Assembly (NCBI GenBank): GCA_001796495.1
Contig: MGMR01000074.1
Coordinates: 1 to 6,325, forward strand
From: Chloroflexi bacterium RBG_13_51_18
GTDB lineage: Bacteria; Chloroflexota; Dehalococcoidia; Dehalococcoidales; RBG-16-60-22
Length of the DNA: 6,325 nt
Direction of reading: 5' to 3'
Within the stretch, counting starts at the first letter, position 1. Every line of letters starts with the position of its first letter. The position numbers were made by a program, and so were the translations under genes. Shown piece after piece: positions 1 through 6,097 of the stretch. The notes under the pieces are model-generated. The model was not told the DNA's origin and made no database searches. It saw only the letters and a list, made by a program, of their open reading frames with translations.

Positions 1-1210
1 CCGCTAAATGCAGCCCCTCCCCTTTCAGAATCTCTCCGGATATCTTTTGCAGTTCCCCGGCGGTAATAGCGTCCACGATGTTAATCACCTCGTCGACGGT
101 CAATATTTCCCCCAATAGAATTTCCTGGCTGCCCGTCCAGCCGGCCACGCTGCGGCTGTCTTCCATGCGCAGCATAATCCGCCCCTTGAAGAGTTCCTTG
201 GCTTTCCTTATCTCCGCCTCCGGTATTCTCTCCTTGAGGCGTGCCAACTCGGCCATGATGGCCCTTACCGCTACCGCCAGGTTTTTATTGTCTACTCCGG
301 CAGATATCGCCATCACGCCGGTATCCAGGAAATGCTCGGAATAACTCTGGATGCTGTAGGCCAGTCCCAGCTTGTCGCGGATTTCCGTGAATAATCTGCT
401 GCTCATGCCTTCGCCGAGGATGATATTAAGCAGGTCCAGCTTGAAGCGTTCCGGGTGTACCATGGATACCCCCGGCAAAGCCAGGCACAGCTGCGTCTGC
501 TCGGTATCGCGTTTTTCTATCAGCACACGCCGCCCGGTCTTTTTGCGGTAGGGAGCATATTTGGTCGGCGGCCGGGGGGTTCCCCATCCCGCCGTTGCCC
601 TGTTCACCGCGTCGATAGTCTCCCGGTGATCTATCGCCCCGGCTATCGCCAGCACCGTATTTTGCGGCTGGTATTGCCCCGCCAGGTAATCAAGCATCAT
701 CTCCCTGGTCATCGCCGCCACCGTTTCCTTGCTGCCGGCGATATCCCTCCCCAGCGGGTGCCCCGGCCACAATATCTCGTCGATAAGCATGGAGACACGC
801 TGCCCCGGCGAGTCTAACGACATGTTGATTTCCTCGATGATGACCTGCCGCTCCTTTTCTATCTCCGCCGGGTCGAACTTGGAGTTGAGCAGGATATCCG
901 CCAGCACGTCCAGGGCGCTTAAGAAGTGCGGTTCCGCCACCTTGCACCAGTAAACGGTCAGCTCTTTGTCCGTCCCCGCGTTGAGCATGCCCCCCACCCC
1001 CTCGATTACCGAGGAAATATCCGTCGACGTGGGGTGTTTTTCCGTCCCCTTGAAGCATACGTGCTCGATAAAGTGGGAGATGCCGTTCTGCTCCTCGCTT
1101 TCGTACCTGGAACCGGTGCCGATGAAGAAGTTAATTGCTACCGACCTCGTATGCGCCATGGTGGCGGTAATCAGGCGTAGGCCATTGTCCAGTATCACCT
1201 TTTCGTACAA
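1..1210 (-). CDS. M16B family zinc metallopeptidase (pitrilysin / processing-peptidase-like), C-terminus cut by window edge
   Basis: I translated 403 residues from a TTG start without a stop; the gene leaves the window at position 1. The inverted zinc site HxxEH is intact (H46, E49, H50), preceded by a GTGSRYE segment and followed by FKGT. The expected downstream glutamate ligand lies in the IIEEIN segment (E126 or E127, about 76 residues on). NAGTDKELTVY (77-87) is the usual strand after the site. The inactive-like second half carries the R/Y substrate motif (R278 in EIRDKLGLAY, Y285). Single-domain M16B proteins are usually about 410-430 residues, so only a short tail should be missing. It is probably cytoplasmic, since no signal peptide is seen, and it degrades or processes peptides; the substrate is unknown. 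The TTG start fits the family N-terminus (EKVILDNGLRLI) and has AAGGAG 7 nt upstream. It lies 13 nt after the MFS gene and is probably cotranscribed with it. Family assignment is secure; the physiological role is not. Confidence 0.93.
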   Translation of the reverse strand, partial: MYEKVILDNGLRLITATMAHTRSVAINFFIGTGSRYESEEQNGISHFIEHVCFKGTEKHPTSTDISSVIEGVGGMLNAGTDKELTVYWCKVAEPHFLSALDVLADILLNSKFDPAEIEKERQVIIEEINMSLDSPGQRVSMLIDEILWPGHPLGRDIAGSKETVAAMTREMMLDYLAGQYQPQNTVLAIAGAIDHRETIDAVNRATAGWGTPRPPTKYAPYRKKTGRRVLIEKRDTEQTQLCLALPGVSMVHPERFKLDLLNIILGEGMSSRLFTEIRDKLGLAYSIQSYSEHFLDTGVMAISAGVDNKNLAVAVRAIMAELARLKERIPEAEIRKAKELFKGRIMLRMEDSRSVAGWTGSQEILLGEILTVDEVINIVDAITAGELQKISGEILKGEGLHLA

Positions 1211-1217
1211 GTAAATA

Positions 1218-1223
1218 CTCCTT
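1218..1223 (-). promoter_or_regulatory. Shine-Dalgarno site setting the TTG start of the M16 peptidase
   Basis: AAGGAG on the minus strand lies 7 nt before the TTG at 1210-1208 and directly after the MFS stop codon (TAA, 1226-1224). The first in-frame ATG is codon 18, which would remove the conserved N-terminal strand, so TTG is the better start. Confidence 0.8.
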
Positions 1224-2528
1224 TTAGTCCAATCTCCGTAGTTTGGGCGACCACGCTAACAGCATCAGTGTCATTATCAATAATACCCCCGCCAGGCTGC
1301 CTACCGATAGCGGCGCCCCGATTCCTTCCGCTATTATGCCGGCAAAAAATCCGCCGAGGTTGCTCAAGCCGAATCCCAGCATGAAAAAACTCATTACCCG
1401 TCCGCGGTAGGCGGCATCGGAGTAAAATTGTATCAGGGAGTTGCCCAACGCTGTCTGTATGGTGCTGCCCATGCCGATGAAGATGACCAGGAACAGCGAT
1501 AGATACCACAAGCTGGAAAAAGCGAACCCGATTAATGTCACGCCTAATACCAATCCGGATAAAAGCAGTATGATTCCCCTCCTGCGGTTCATCAGTGAAG
1601 CTAAAATAACCGAGCCGACGATAGCCCCGACGCCGGAGATTGTTTGCAGCACCCCCATGCCCGTGGCGCTTACCTTGAGGATATCTTCCGTGAACATGGG
1701 CAAAATGTGTATGTACGGCATACCGAGTACAGTGGCGGAAACCGTGAAGATGAGTAGAAGTAATATCGTTTTCTCTCTGCGGATGTACCGCCATCCCTCG
1801 ATCATTTCATTTACAGGATTCGCACCTCCGGAATCCTTTGGCGCGGATGTGGGCGGCACCAGCATTATACATACAGTTGAAAACACAATCATGACCGTCA
1901 TGACGGCATAGACGACCCAGAAATCTACGAGGTCGACGAGGAATCCCGCCAGGGCGGGAGATATTATCCGGAAGGCATTCATTCCCATGTTGTTCAATGA
2001 TATGGCGTTCATCAGCTGCTCGGGGCCCACGATTTCAGATATAATTGCCGCCCGGGACGGCATCATAAAGCCCATTACCCCTCCCTGCAGCGCCGCGCTT
2101 ACTACCAGCACCCACCACGACTCCGGGTGTTCCGGGCCCAGATAGCCGAAGACGATTACCAGCGTCGTTGCCAGTGATACCACGATTGATAATACCTGGC
2201 CTATCTGGATTATGTTCTTCTTCTGTATCCTGTCCGCCAGCACGCCCCCTATCGGCGCGGCTATAATCATCGGTATGGCTCCGGCCAGCGCCAGTACCCC
2301 AAGGATAGCCCCGGACGCGTTGATGCGGTAGACCAGCAGGTTGCGCGCCAGCATCTGCATGTTCAGGGAAGACCAGTGTCCCACCATTGAAAGGTAGTAC
2401 AGGCGATAGAGGGGATTTTTAAAAGAGGCAAATGTTTTCGACAGGCTGAAAGACAATACGCCGCCGCTGTACTTCGGGCGGCCTGTGCCGTCGTCATCGC
2501 CCCGGAATTGGTCTGGTTTATTGTTCAT
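1224..2528 (-). CDS. Major facilitator superfamily exporter (EntS-like / MFS_3 type)
   Basis: This is a 434-residue integral membrane protein with about 12 hydrophobic segments, roughly at 40-60, 72-97, 105-130, 137-157, 181-202, 203-225, 254-280, 290-312, 316-336, 338-360, 377-402 and 404-427. The motif A-type loop between TM2 and TM3 is GGVLADRIQKK (94-104). PSRAAIISEIV (157-167), the NAISLN..N..RIISPALAG stretch (174-195) and YRGRVMS (374-380) are typical of the enterobactin-exporter-like branch. That family uses proton-driven efflux of small molecules; the substrate here cannot be read from sequence. The N-terminus has an unusually long polar stretch (about 36 residues, including GDDDGTG) before TM1. 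The ATG at 2528 has no clear Shine-Dalgarno site, so the start is less certain than the family. The gene is transcribed away from lysA and leads into the M16 peptidase. Confidence 0.92.
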   Translation of the reverse strand: MNNKPDQFRGDDDGTGRPKYSGGVLSFSLSKTFASFKNPLYRLYYLSMVGHWSSLNMQMLARNLLVYRINASGAILGVLALAGAIPMIIAAPIGGVLADRIQKKNIIQIGQVLSIVVSLATTLVIVFGYLGPEHPESWWVLVVSAALQGGVMGFMMPSRAAIISEIVGPEQLMNAISLNNMGMNAFRIISPALAGFLVDLVDFWVVYAVMTVMIVFSTVCIMLVPPTSAPKDSGGANPVNEMIEGWRYIRREKTILLLLIFTVSATVLGMPYIHILPMFTEDILKVSATGMGVLQTISGVGAIVGSVILASLMNRRRGIILLLSGLVLGVTLIGFAFSSLWYLSLFLVIFIGMGSTIQTALGNSLIQFYSDAAYRGRVMSFFMLGFGLSNLGGFFAGIIAEGIGAPLSVGSLAGVLLIMTLMLLAWSPKLRRLD

Positions 2529-2555
2529 ATGGTTTCAAAGGGGGCTTCTCGGCGC

Positions 2556-2570
2556 GGGGTAAAAAACCCC
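2556..2570. other. Small hairpin in the MFS leader
   Basis: GGGGT (2556-2560) and ACCCC (2566-2570) pair perfectly around a five-base A-run on the plus strand (T-run on the minus). It sits in the predicted 5' leader of the MFS mRNA, 27 nt before the start codon. The stem is only 5 bp, so function is uncertain. Confidence 0.3.
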
Positions 2571-2577
2571 TTCATTC

Positions 2578-2606
2578 ATTTTACACAAATCAACTGGTAC
2601 TGTCAT
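2578..2606 (-). promoter_or_regulatory. Candidate sigma70-type promoter for the MFS-M16 operon
   Basis: On the minus strand, ATGACA (2606-2601, 5 of 6 to TTGACA) is separated by 17 nt from TAAAAT (2583-2578, 5 of 6 to TATAAT). Transcription would start near 2571, giving a leader of about 43 nt. The leader contains a small hairpin (GGGGT/ACCCC, 2556-2570). Confidence 0.5.
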
Positions 2607-2652
2607 CAAACTTCCTGATAAAACGACCAGGGAAAACTCGTCTCCAATCACA

Positions 2653-2681
2653 TTGACTTCACAGGTAGTCACTGCTAACAT
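2653..2681 (+). promoter_or_regulatory. Candidate extended -10 sigma70-type promoter for the lysA-holB-ricT operon
   Basis: TTGACT (2653-2658, 5 of 6) is followed after 17 nt by TAACAT (2676-2681, 4 of 6). The -10 is immediately preceded by TGC, an extended -10 (TGn) motif. The predicted start is near 2688, just before the GAGGT ribosome site at 2690-2694, so the leader would be only about 12 nt. That leaves no room for a lysine riboswitch. Confidence 0.55.
2654..2671. promoter_or_regulatory. Possible operator: TGACT-N8-AGTCA inverted repeat in the lysA promoter
   Basis: Perfect 5-bp arms TGACT (2654-2658) and AGTCA (2667-2671) flank 8 bp and overlap the -35 box and spacer of the lysA promoter candidate. 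A repressor bound here would block polymerase. The arms are short and chance cannot be excluded. Confidence 0.25.
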
Positions 2682-2699
2682 TAAGGTGTGAGGTAAAGC

Positions 2700-4022
2700 A
2701 TGGTAATAAAGAGTGATATTCCGAGACTGGCTGTATTTCCGCAAACGGCGGAGGTGAATAATAAGGGCAACCTGGCCATAGGCGGCTGCGACACCGTGGC
2801 CCTGGCCAAAGAATACGGTACGCCTTTATATGTCTTCGATGAGACGGATTTGCGCAGTCGGTGCCGCGAGTATAAGACGGAGTTCGGCAAGCGCTACCCC
2901 AAGGTCATCATTGCCTATTCTCCCAAGGCATTTACCGCCAAAGCCATGTTAAAGCTGGTTGCCGAAGAGGGGCTCGACCTGGATATCGTCACCAGCGGTG
3001 AGATGAGTATCGCTAGAGCGGCTGGTTTCCCCATGGAGAGAATACATTTCCCCGGCAATAACAAGTCCTTTGATGAACTTAATATGGCTATGAAATACCA
3101 TATCGGTCACATCGTGGTGGACAACCTGCAGGAACTAGATATGCTTATTAAAATAGCCGGCCGGAAAAAGGTGAAAATATTAATACGACTGAATCCCGGC
3201 GTCGACCCGCATACCCATAAGTATAATACCACCGGTATCGCCGACTCCAAATTCGGCCTGCCCAGGGGCGACTGGGACGAAGCGGTAAGGACAGCTCTAT
3301 TGGCGAAAAACCTCGGTGTAGACGGCTTCCACTTCCATCTCGGTTCCGGCTTGTTCGAGGTTGAACCCTATTTGAACGCTATCGACGCCGTCCTGAAATA
3401 TGCCGCCGAGTTGAAGAAAAAGTATAACTTCGAGATACGTACGTTAAGCATCGGCGGCGGTATTGGGGTGCAGTATTTAGTAGGCAAGGTGCCCCCGCCT
3501 GTTGCTTATTTCGCTGAGGCAATAGCCAAAAAAATTACCGGCCGGTGCCGCGAGTTAAAGCTAACTCCGCCTATGCTCATTGTCGAGCCCGGACGCAAAA
3601 TCGCCGCTAGAGCGGGCATGACGCTATATACCGTCGGGGTCATCAAGGAAATACCCGGTATCCGCACCTATGTCTCGACGGATGGCGGTATAAGCGATAA
3701 CATCCGCTACGCGATGTATGGTGAGTTTGCCCGGCAGGAAGCAGTTATTGCGAATAGAGTCTCAGCCAGGAATACGAACAAATACACGATTTACGGTAAA
3801 CTCTGCGAGTCCGGAGATGTCCTGATTTATGATATTATGCTGCCCAAACTTAAGGCCGGCGATATCCTGGCGGTATCGGGGAGCGGCGCTTATTCTATAC
3901 CGATGCAGAACAATTATAACTCGATGTGCCGTCCAGCTATCGTTTTCGTCAAGGACGGCAAGGCGCGTCTTATCCGGCGTCGCGAGACGGTGGAAGACCT
4001 GATGCAGCGGGATTTGGATTAA
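2700..4022 (+). CDS. lysA: Diaminopimelate decarboxylase
   Basis: This 440-residue fold-type III PLP enzyme converts meso-diaminopimelate to L-lysine plus CO2, the last step of lysine synthesis in the cytoplasm. The alanine-racemase-like barrel comes first: PLP lysine K76 in AYSPKAF, the SGEMSIARAAGFP segment (99-111), FPGNNKS (117-123), HFHLGSG (211-217), the phosphate-binding glycines IGGGIG (251-256) and EPGR (296-299). The C-terminal beta domain carries DGGISDN (328-334), CESGD (369-373, whose Cys-Glu reach into the partner's active site in the family dimer), GAY (Y398) and NNYN (Y406). The N-terminus (GGCDTVALAKEYGTPLYVFDE) fits LysA. The ATG at 2700 has GAGGT 5 nt upstream. Oddities are YSPKAF where many LysA have YASKAF, GSG where GSQ is common, and IRYAMY where RPALY is common. 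A related decarboxylase of other substrates is possible, but CESGD and length favour LysA. Confidence 0.93.
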   Translation: MVIKSDIPRLAVFPQTAEVNNKGNLAIGGCDTVALAKEYGTPLYVFDETDLRSRCREYKTEFGKRYPKVIIAYSPKAFTAKAMLKLVAEEGLDLDIVTSGEMSIARAAGFPMERIHFPGNNKSFDELNMAMKYHIGHIVVDNLQELDMLIKIAGRKKVKILIRLNPGVDPHTHKYNTTGIADSKFGLPRGDWDEAVRTALLAKNLGVDGFHFHLGSGLFEVEPYLNAIDAVLKYAAELKKKYNFEIRTLSIGGGIGVQYLVGKVPPPVAYFAEAIAKKITGRCRELKLTPPMLIVEPGRKIAARAGMTLYTVGVIKEIPGIRTYVSTDGGISDNIRYAMYGEFARQEAVIANRVSARNTNKYTIYGKLCESGDVLIYDIMLPKLKAGDILAVSGSGAYSIPMQNNYNSMCRPAIVFVKDGKARLIRRRETVEDLMQRDLD

Positions 4023-4023
4023 C

Positions 4024-4029
4024 GAGGAG
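4024..4029 (+). promoter_or_regulatory. Shine-Dalgarno site setting the holB start
   Basis: GAGGAG lies just after the lysA stop (4020-4022) and 7 nt before the ATG at 4037. The longer frame opening at 3926 inside lysA would add 37 residues of shadow sequence before MWQVIGHERA, so 4037 is the true start. Confidence 0.85.
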
Positions 4030-4036
4030 ATTTTCC

Positions 4037-5074
4037 ATGTGGCAGGTAATCGGACATGAACGGGCGGTTTCCCTGCTTAAGCATAGTATAGAGTCTAATG
4101 CGCTTTCACATGCCTACCTGCTCATCGGGCCGCAGCACGTGGGCAAAATGACGCTGGCAATCAACCTGGCGCAGGCGCTCAACTGCGAGGCGGAAGACAA
4201 GCCCTGCCTCCAATGTGATTCCTGCCTGAAGATTGCCGCGGGCAATCACAGCGACGTGCAGGTCATCGGGCTGGATTATAACGAAGATGAAGATGCCGAG
4301 CGCAAGCTAATCCGTAACGAACAAATCGACGGTATTTTACACGATGCCAGCCTGCCGCCTTTCGAAGGTAAAAACAAGGTCTTTATCATCGATGGGGCGG
4401 AACTGCTGTCGATAGGGGCCGCCAACCGCCTGCTGAAAACCCTCGAGGAGCCGGAAGCCAGAGTGACGTTTGTCCTGCTGGCCGCCGATGAAACCAGGCT
4501 GCTAACGACCGTCGTCTCCCGCTGCCAGCGTATTGAGCTGCAGCCGATGTCGCCAGCGGAAGAGACCCAGGCCCTGATAGAAACACAGGGCATTGATGCT
4601 GGGCAAGCCAGGTTGCTGGCGGGGCTTTCTCATGGCTGCCCGGGGTGGGCGATTTCCGCCATCAGCGACGGGAAAATACTGGAACAGCATGATAACGAAT
4701 TGAACCAGATATTAGATATTATAAAAGGCGGCTACGAAGAACGCTTTGCCTACGCCGCCCGGATAGCCGGCGGATACAGCCAGAACCGGAGGGCGGTCTA
4801 CGATACGCTTGAAAGGTGGCGTGATTTCTGGCGCGACCTGATGCTGGTCAAGCTGGGCTGTGAAGACATGATTACGAATATCGATAGGAAAGACGGACTG
4901 CTTAAAATGTCCGCGAATTACAGTCTAACAAAGATAAGAAATTTCATCCGGAGCATTGAGTCGGCGGGGATACAGCTAAAGCAGAATGTGAATGCGCGGC
5001 TGGCCCTCGAGGTGCTAATGCTCGATATACCAGGAGAGGAGGCGAAAAGCCTCCCGGTAACACCGGGGGCATAA
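4037..5074 (+). CDS. holB: DNA polymerase III subunit delta' (clamp loader)
   Basis: This 345-residue AAA+ clamp-loader subunit helps load the sliding clamp with DnaX (tau/gamma) and delta (HolA) at the replication fork. It opens with WQVIGHERAVSLLKHSI and SHAYLLIGP. The P-loop is G31PQHVGK37 followed by M38 and T39. A zinc module follows (C50, C57, C60, C63; spacing x6, x2, x2). The Walker B-like strand is VFIIDGAE (115-122), then LLKTLEEP (132-139) and the sensor-1 SRC motif (161-163). These belong to the DnaX/delta' group; SRC and the weakly conserved P-loop point to delta' rather than DnaX, as do the length and the gene context. Residues about 200-345 form the helical C-terminal part, including a Trp-rich stretch WRDFWRDL typical of delta' collar domains. 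It starts 14 nt after lysA and ends 3 nt before the RicT-like gene, in an apparent operon. Confidence 0.92.
   Translation: MWQVIGHERAVSLLKHSIESNALSHAYLLIGPQHVGKMTLAINLAQALNCEAEDKPCLQCDSCLKIAAGNHSDVQVIGLDYNEDEDAERKLIRNEQIDGILHDASLPPFEGKNKVFIIDGAELLSIGAANRLLKTLEEPEARVTFVLLAADETRLLTTVVSRCQRIELQPMSPAEETQALIETQGIDAGQARLLAGLSHGCPGWAISAISDGKILEQHDNELNQILDIIKGGYEERFAYAARIAGGYSQNRRAVYDTLERWRDFWRDLMLVKLGCEDMITNIDRKDGLLKMSANYSLTKIRNFIRSIESAGIQLKQNVNARLALEVLMLDIPGEEAKSLPVTPGA
5038..5069 (+). promoter_or_regulatory. Overlapping, mutually exclusive hairpins at the holB-ricT junction
   Basis: Stem 1 pairs GGAGGC (5038-5043) with GCCTCC (5049-5054) around a GAAAA loop. Stem 2 pairs CTCCCGGT (5051-5058) with ACCGGGGG (5062-5069), with one G-U pair and a 3-nt loop. 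They share 5051-5054, so both cannot form fully. Stem 2 would hide GGGGG (5065-5069), the only Shine-Dalgarno-like stretch 8 nt before the ricT ATG. The pairing is seen in sequence; a regulatory role is inferred. Confidence 0.35.
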
Positions 5075-5077
5075 CAT

Positions 5078-5872
5078 ATGGCTAATATTGCAGGAATACG
5101 GTTTAAGAAAGCGGGTAAAATATATTACTTCGACGCGGGGGAAATCGCCCTGGCGGCCGGCGACTACGCGGTGGTGAAGACGAGCCGCGGGATGGAGCTG
5201 GGGCACGTGGTCATCGCGCCGGGGCAGATAGAGGTCAACGAGACAGGTGAATCGCTCTCGCCGGTGGTGCGCAAAGCCGAACCGGATGACATCGCCAAGG
5301 AAGAGGAACTCAACACCAGGGCGGAGGAAGCGCTAATCGAATGCGGCAAGATAATTGCCGAGCTTAATTTGCCGATGAAGCTGCTTTCCGCGGAGTACAG
5401 CCTGGACTCCAGTCGGCTGACCTTCCTTTTCAGCGCGGAGGAGCGGGTGGACTTTAGAGAGCTGGTGCGTCGACTCTCCGGCAAGTTCAAGGTGAGGGTG
5501 GAACTGCGGCAGGTGGGCAGCCGTGACGAGGCAAAATTGCTGGGGAGTTACGGCCGGTGCGGCCGGGAATTATGCTGCGGCAGCTTTCTCACGGAGTTCA
5601 CGCCAGTCTCCATCAAGATGGCCAAGGAGCAGGACCTGCCTCTTAATCCCATGAAGATATCCGGGGCGTGCGGCCGCCTGATGTGCTGCCTCGCTTACGA
5701 GGGCGAGCAGTACCGGTTGATGAAGGAGAAGATGCCCAAGGTCGGCCAGCGCGTTTCGACCAAGATGGGGGAGGCGACGGTAGTCGGGGGCAATCCGCTC
5801 AAAGAAACGGTGGTGGTGGAACTCGACTCCGAGGCAACGGCGGAACTGCCCCTCGACGAAGTATCTTACTAA
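5078..5872 (+). CDS. ricT: PSP1-domain protein, RicT/YaaT-like RNase Y regulator
   Basis: This 264-residue cytoplasmic protein has the full PSP1 layout: an N-terminal beta region (IAGIRFKKAGKIYYFD; VVKTSRGMELGHVV at 32-45), a helix (72-96), a central part (101-145), then the conserved cysteine core. The core has two blocks, GRCGRELCCGSFL (159-171; C161, C166, C167) and SGACGRLMCCLAYE (195-208; C198, C203, C204). A KOW/Tudor-like end covers about 220-258 (PKVGQRVSTKMGEATVVG). In Bacillus subtilis, RicT with RicA and RicF forms an iron-sulfur Y-complex that steers RNase Y mRNA processing, and its gene yaaT follows holB, the same order as here. No RicA or RicF gene is in the window, so the same partnership is an inference. 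The ATG at 5078 is 3 nt after the holB stop, with only GGGGG as ribosome site; translational coupling is likely. Length is close to the Bacillus protein. Confidence 0.9.
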   Translation: MANIAGIRFKKAGKIYYFDAGEIALAAGDYAVVKTSRGMELGHVVIAPGQIEVNETGESLSPVVRKAEPDDIAKEEELNTRAEEALIECGKIIAELNLPMKLLSAEYSLDSSRLTFLFSAEERVDFRELVRRLSGKFKVRVELRQVGSRDEAKLLGSYGRCGRELCCGSFLTEFTPVSIKMAKEQDLPLNPMKISGACGRLMCCLAYEGEQYRLMKEKMPKVGQRVSTKMGEATVVGGNPLKETVVVELDSEATAELPLDEVSY

Positions 5873-5873
5873 A

Positions 5874-5930
5874 TGTCATTGCCCCTGCTGTCATTCTGAG
5901 GAAGCGAAGCGACCGTGAGAATCCCCATCA
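5874..5930. repeat. Interspersed-repeat-like segment with TGTCATT direct repeats
   Basis: TGTCATT occurs at 5874-5880 and 5889-5895. The second copy begins a segment reading TGTCATTCTGAG, GAAGCGAAGCGAC and then GAGAATCCCC. This resembles a short intergenic repeat (TCATTCTGAGGAGCGAAGCGAC type) found in many copies in various bacterial genomes; that resemblance is from memory. ATTCT (5893-5897) and AGAAT (5918-5922) form imperfect inverted arms. The first copy starts 2 bases after the ricT stop codon. Confidence 0.5.
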
Positions 5931-5982
5931 TTGGCTTGCTCGGTCTTAGGGATTGCCGCCCCTTTACCCCCACAGGGTGTCA

Positions 5983-6004
5983 AAGAGGGGCGCAAGCCCC
6001 TCTT
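5983..6004. terminator. Strong GC hairpin, possible transcription end of the lysA-holB-ricT operon
   Basis: AAGAGGGGC (5983-5991) and GCCCCTCTT (5996-6004) form a perfect 9-bp stem closed by a GCAA tetraloop. It is followed on the plus strand by an A-rich stretch, not a T-run, so it is not a classical intrinsic terminator in that direction. It lies 110 bp after ricT and is the first stable perfect stem there. Confidence 0.35.
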
Positions 6005-6017
6005 AAATAAAACTATC

Positions 6018-6070
6018 CCCCTCTCAAACAAATGTTATCAGGGTGTTATAAATATTGAGTTTGAGAGGGG
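6018..6070 (-). terminator. 12-bp inverted repeat, possible terminator for the HNH gene
   Basis: CCCCTCTCAAAC (6018-6029) and GTTTGAGAGGGG (6059-6070) are perfect complements around a 29-nt AT-rich loop. Read on the minus strand, the stem lies 27 bp after the HNH stop and is followed by a T-rich tail (GATAGTTTTATTT). The long loop is unusual for a terminator, and it may simply be repeat DNA. Confidence 0.35.
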
Positions 6071-6097
6071 CAGGGGTGAGTAAAGACCTCACAATCG

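Larger units (their letters stand above)
5962..6085. repeat. Composite palindromic element with nested stems in the convergent gap
   Basis: An outer stem pairs CTTTAC (5962-5967) with GTAAAG (6080-6085), continuing CCCC (5968-5971) with GGGG (6073-6076) after a 3-nt bulge. Inside lie a 9-bp hairpin (5983-6004) and a 12-bp inverted repeat (6018-6070), a three-way-junction layout. The heptamer AGAGGGG or its complement occurs four times (5984, 5997, 6018, 6064), and CAGGGTGT twice (5973, 6039). There is no open reading frame of note. It may be a MITE-like or other non-autonomous repeat. Confidence 0.5.

Noticed and set aside
455..1214. Several overlapping open frames on both strands inside the M16 gene
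   Set aside because: They are out-of-frame shadows of the M16 coding frame, are low-complexity (Arg/Pro/Gly-rich) and have no recognisable domain.
1195..1794. A 199-codon minus-strand frame overlapping the MFS gene
   Set aside because: It is His/Arg-rich shadow sequence; the MFS frame in the same stretch has membrane segments and family motifs.
2529..2699. Lysine riboswitch upstream of lysA
   Set aside because: The predicted leader is about 12 nt and the gap is 171 bp with promoter elements; nothing resembles the L-box core.
2535..2744. A 69-codon minus-strand frame across the divergent promoter region
   Set aside because: It would start inside lysA, has no ribosome site, crosses both promoter candidates and shows no family features.
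3926..4036. A 37-residue N-terminal extension of holB reaching into lysA
   Set aside because: The extension is a shadow of the lysA 3' end. The ATG at 4037 has GAGGAG at proper spacing and begins the family N-terminus.
5668..5949. A 93-codon plus-strand frame overlapping the ricT end and the repeat
   Set aside because: It is Gly/Arg/Pro-rich and out of frame with the conserved RicT cysteine blocks, so it is a shadow.
5873..6097. CRISPR array or tRNA in the repeat-rich gap
   Set aside because: There are no regularly spaced identical repeats and no cloverleaf; the repeats are palindromic and of differing spacing.
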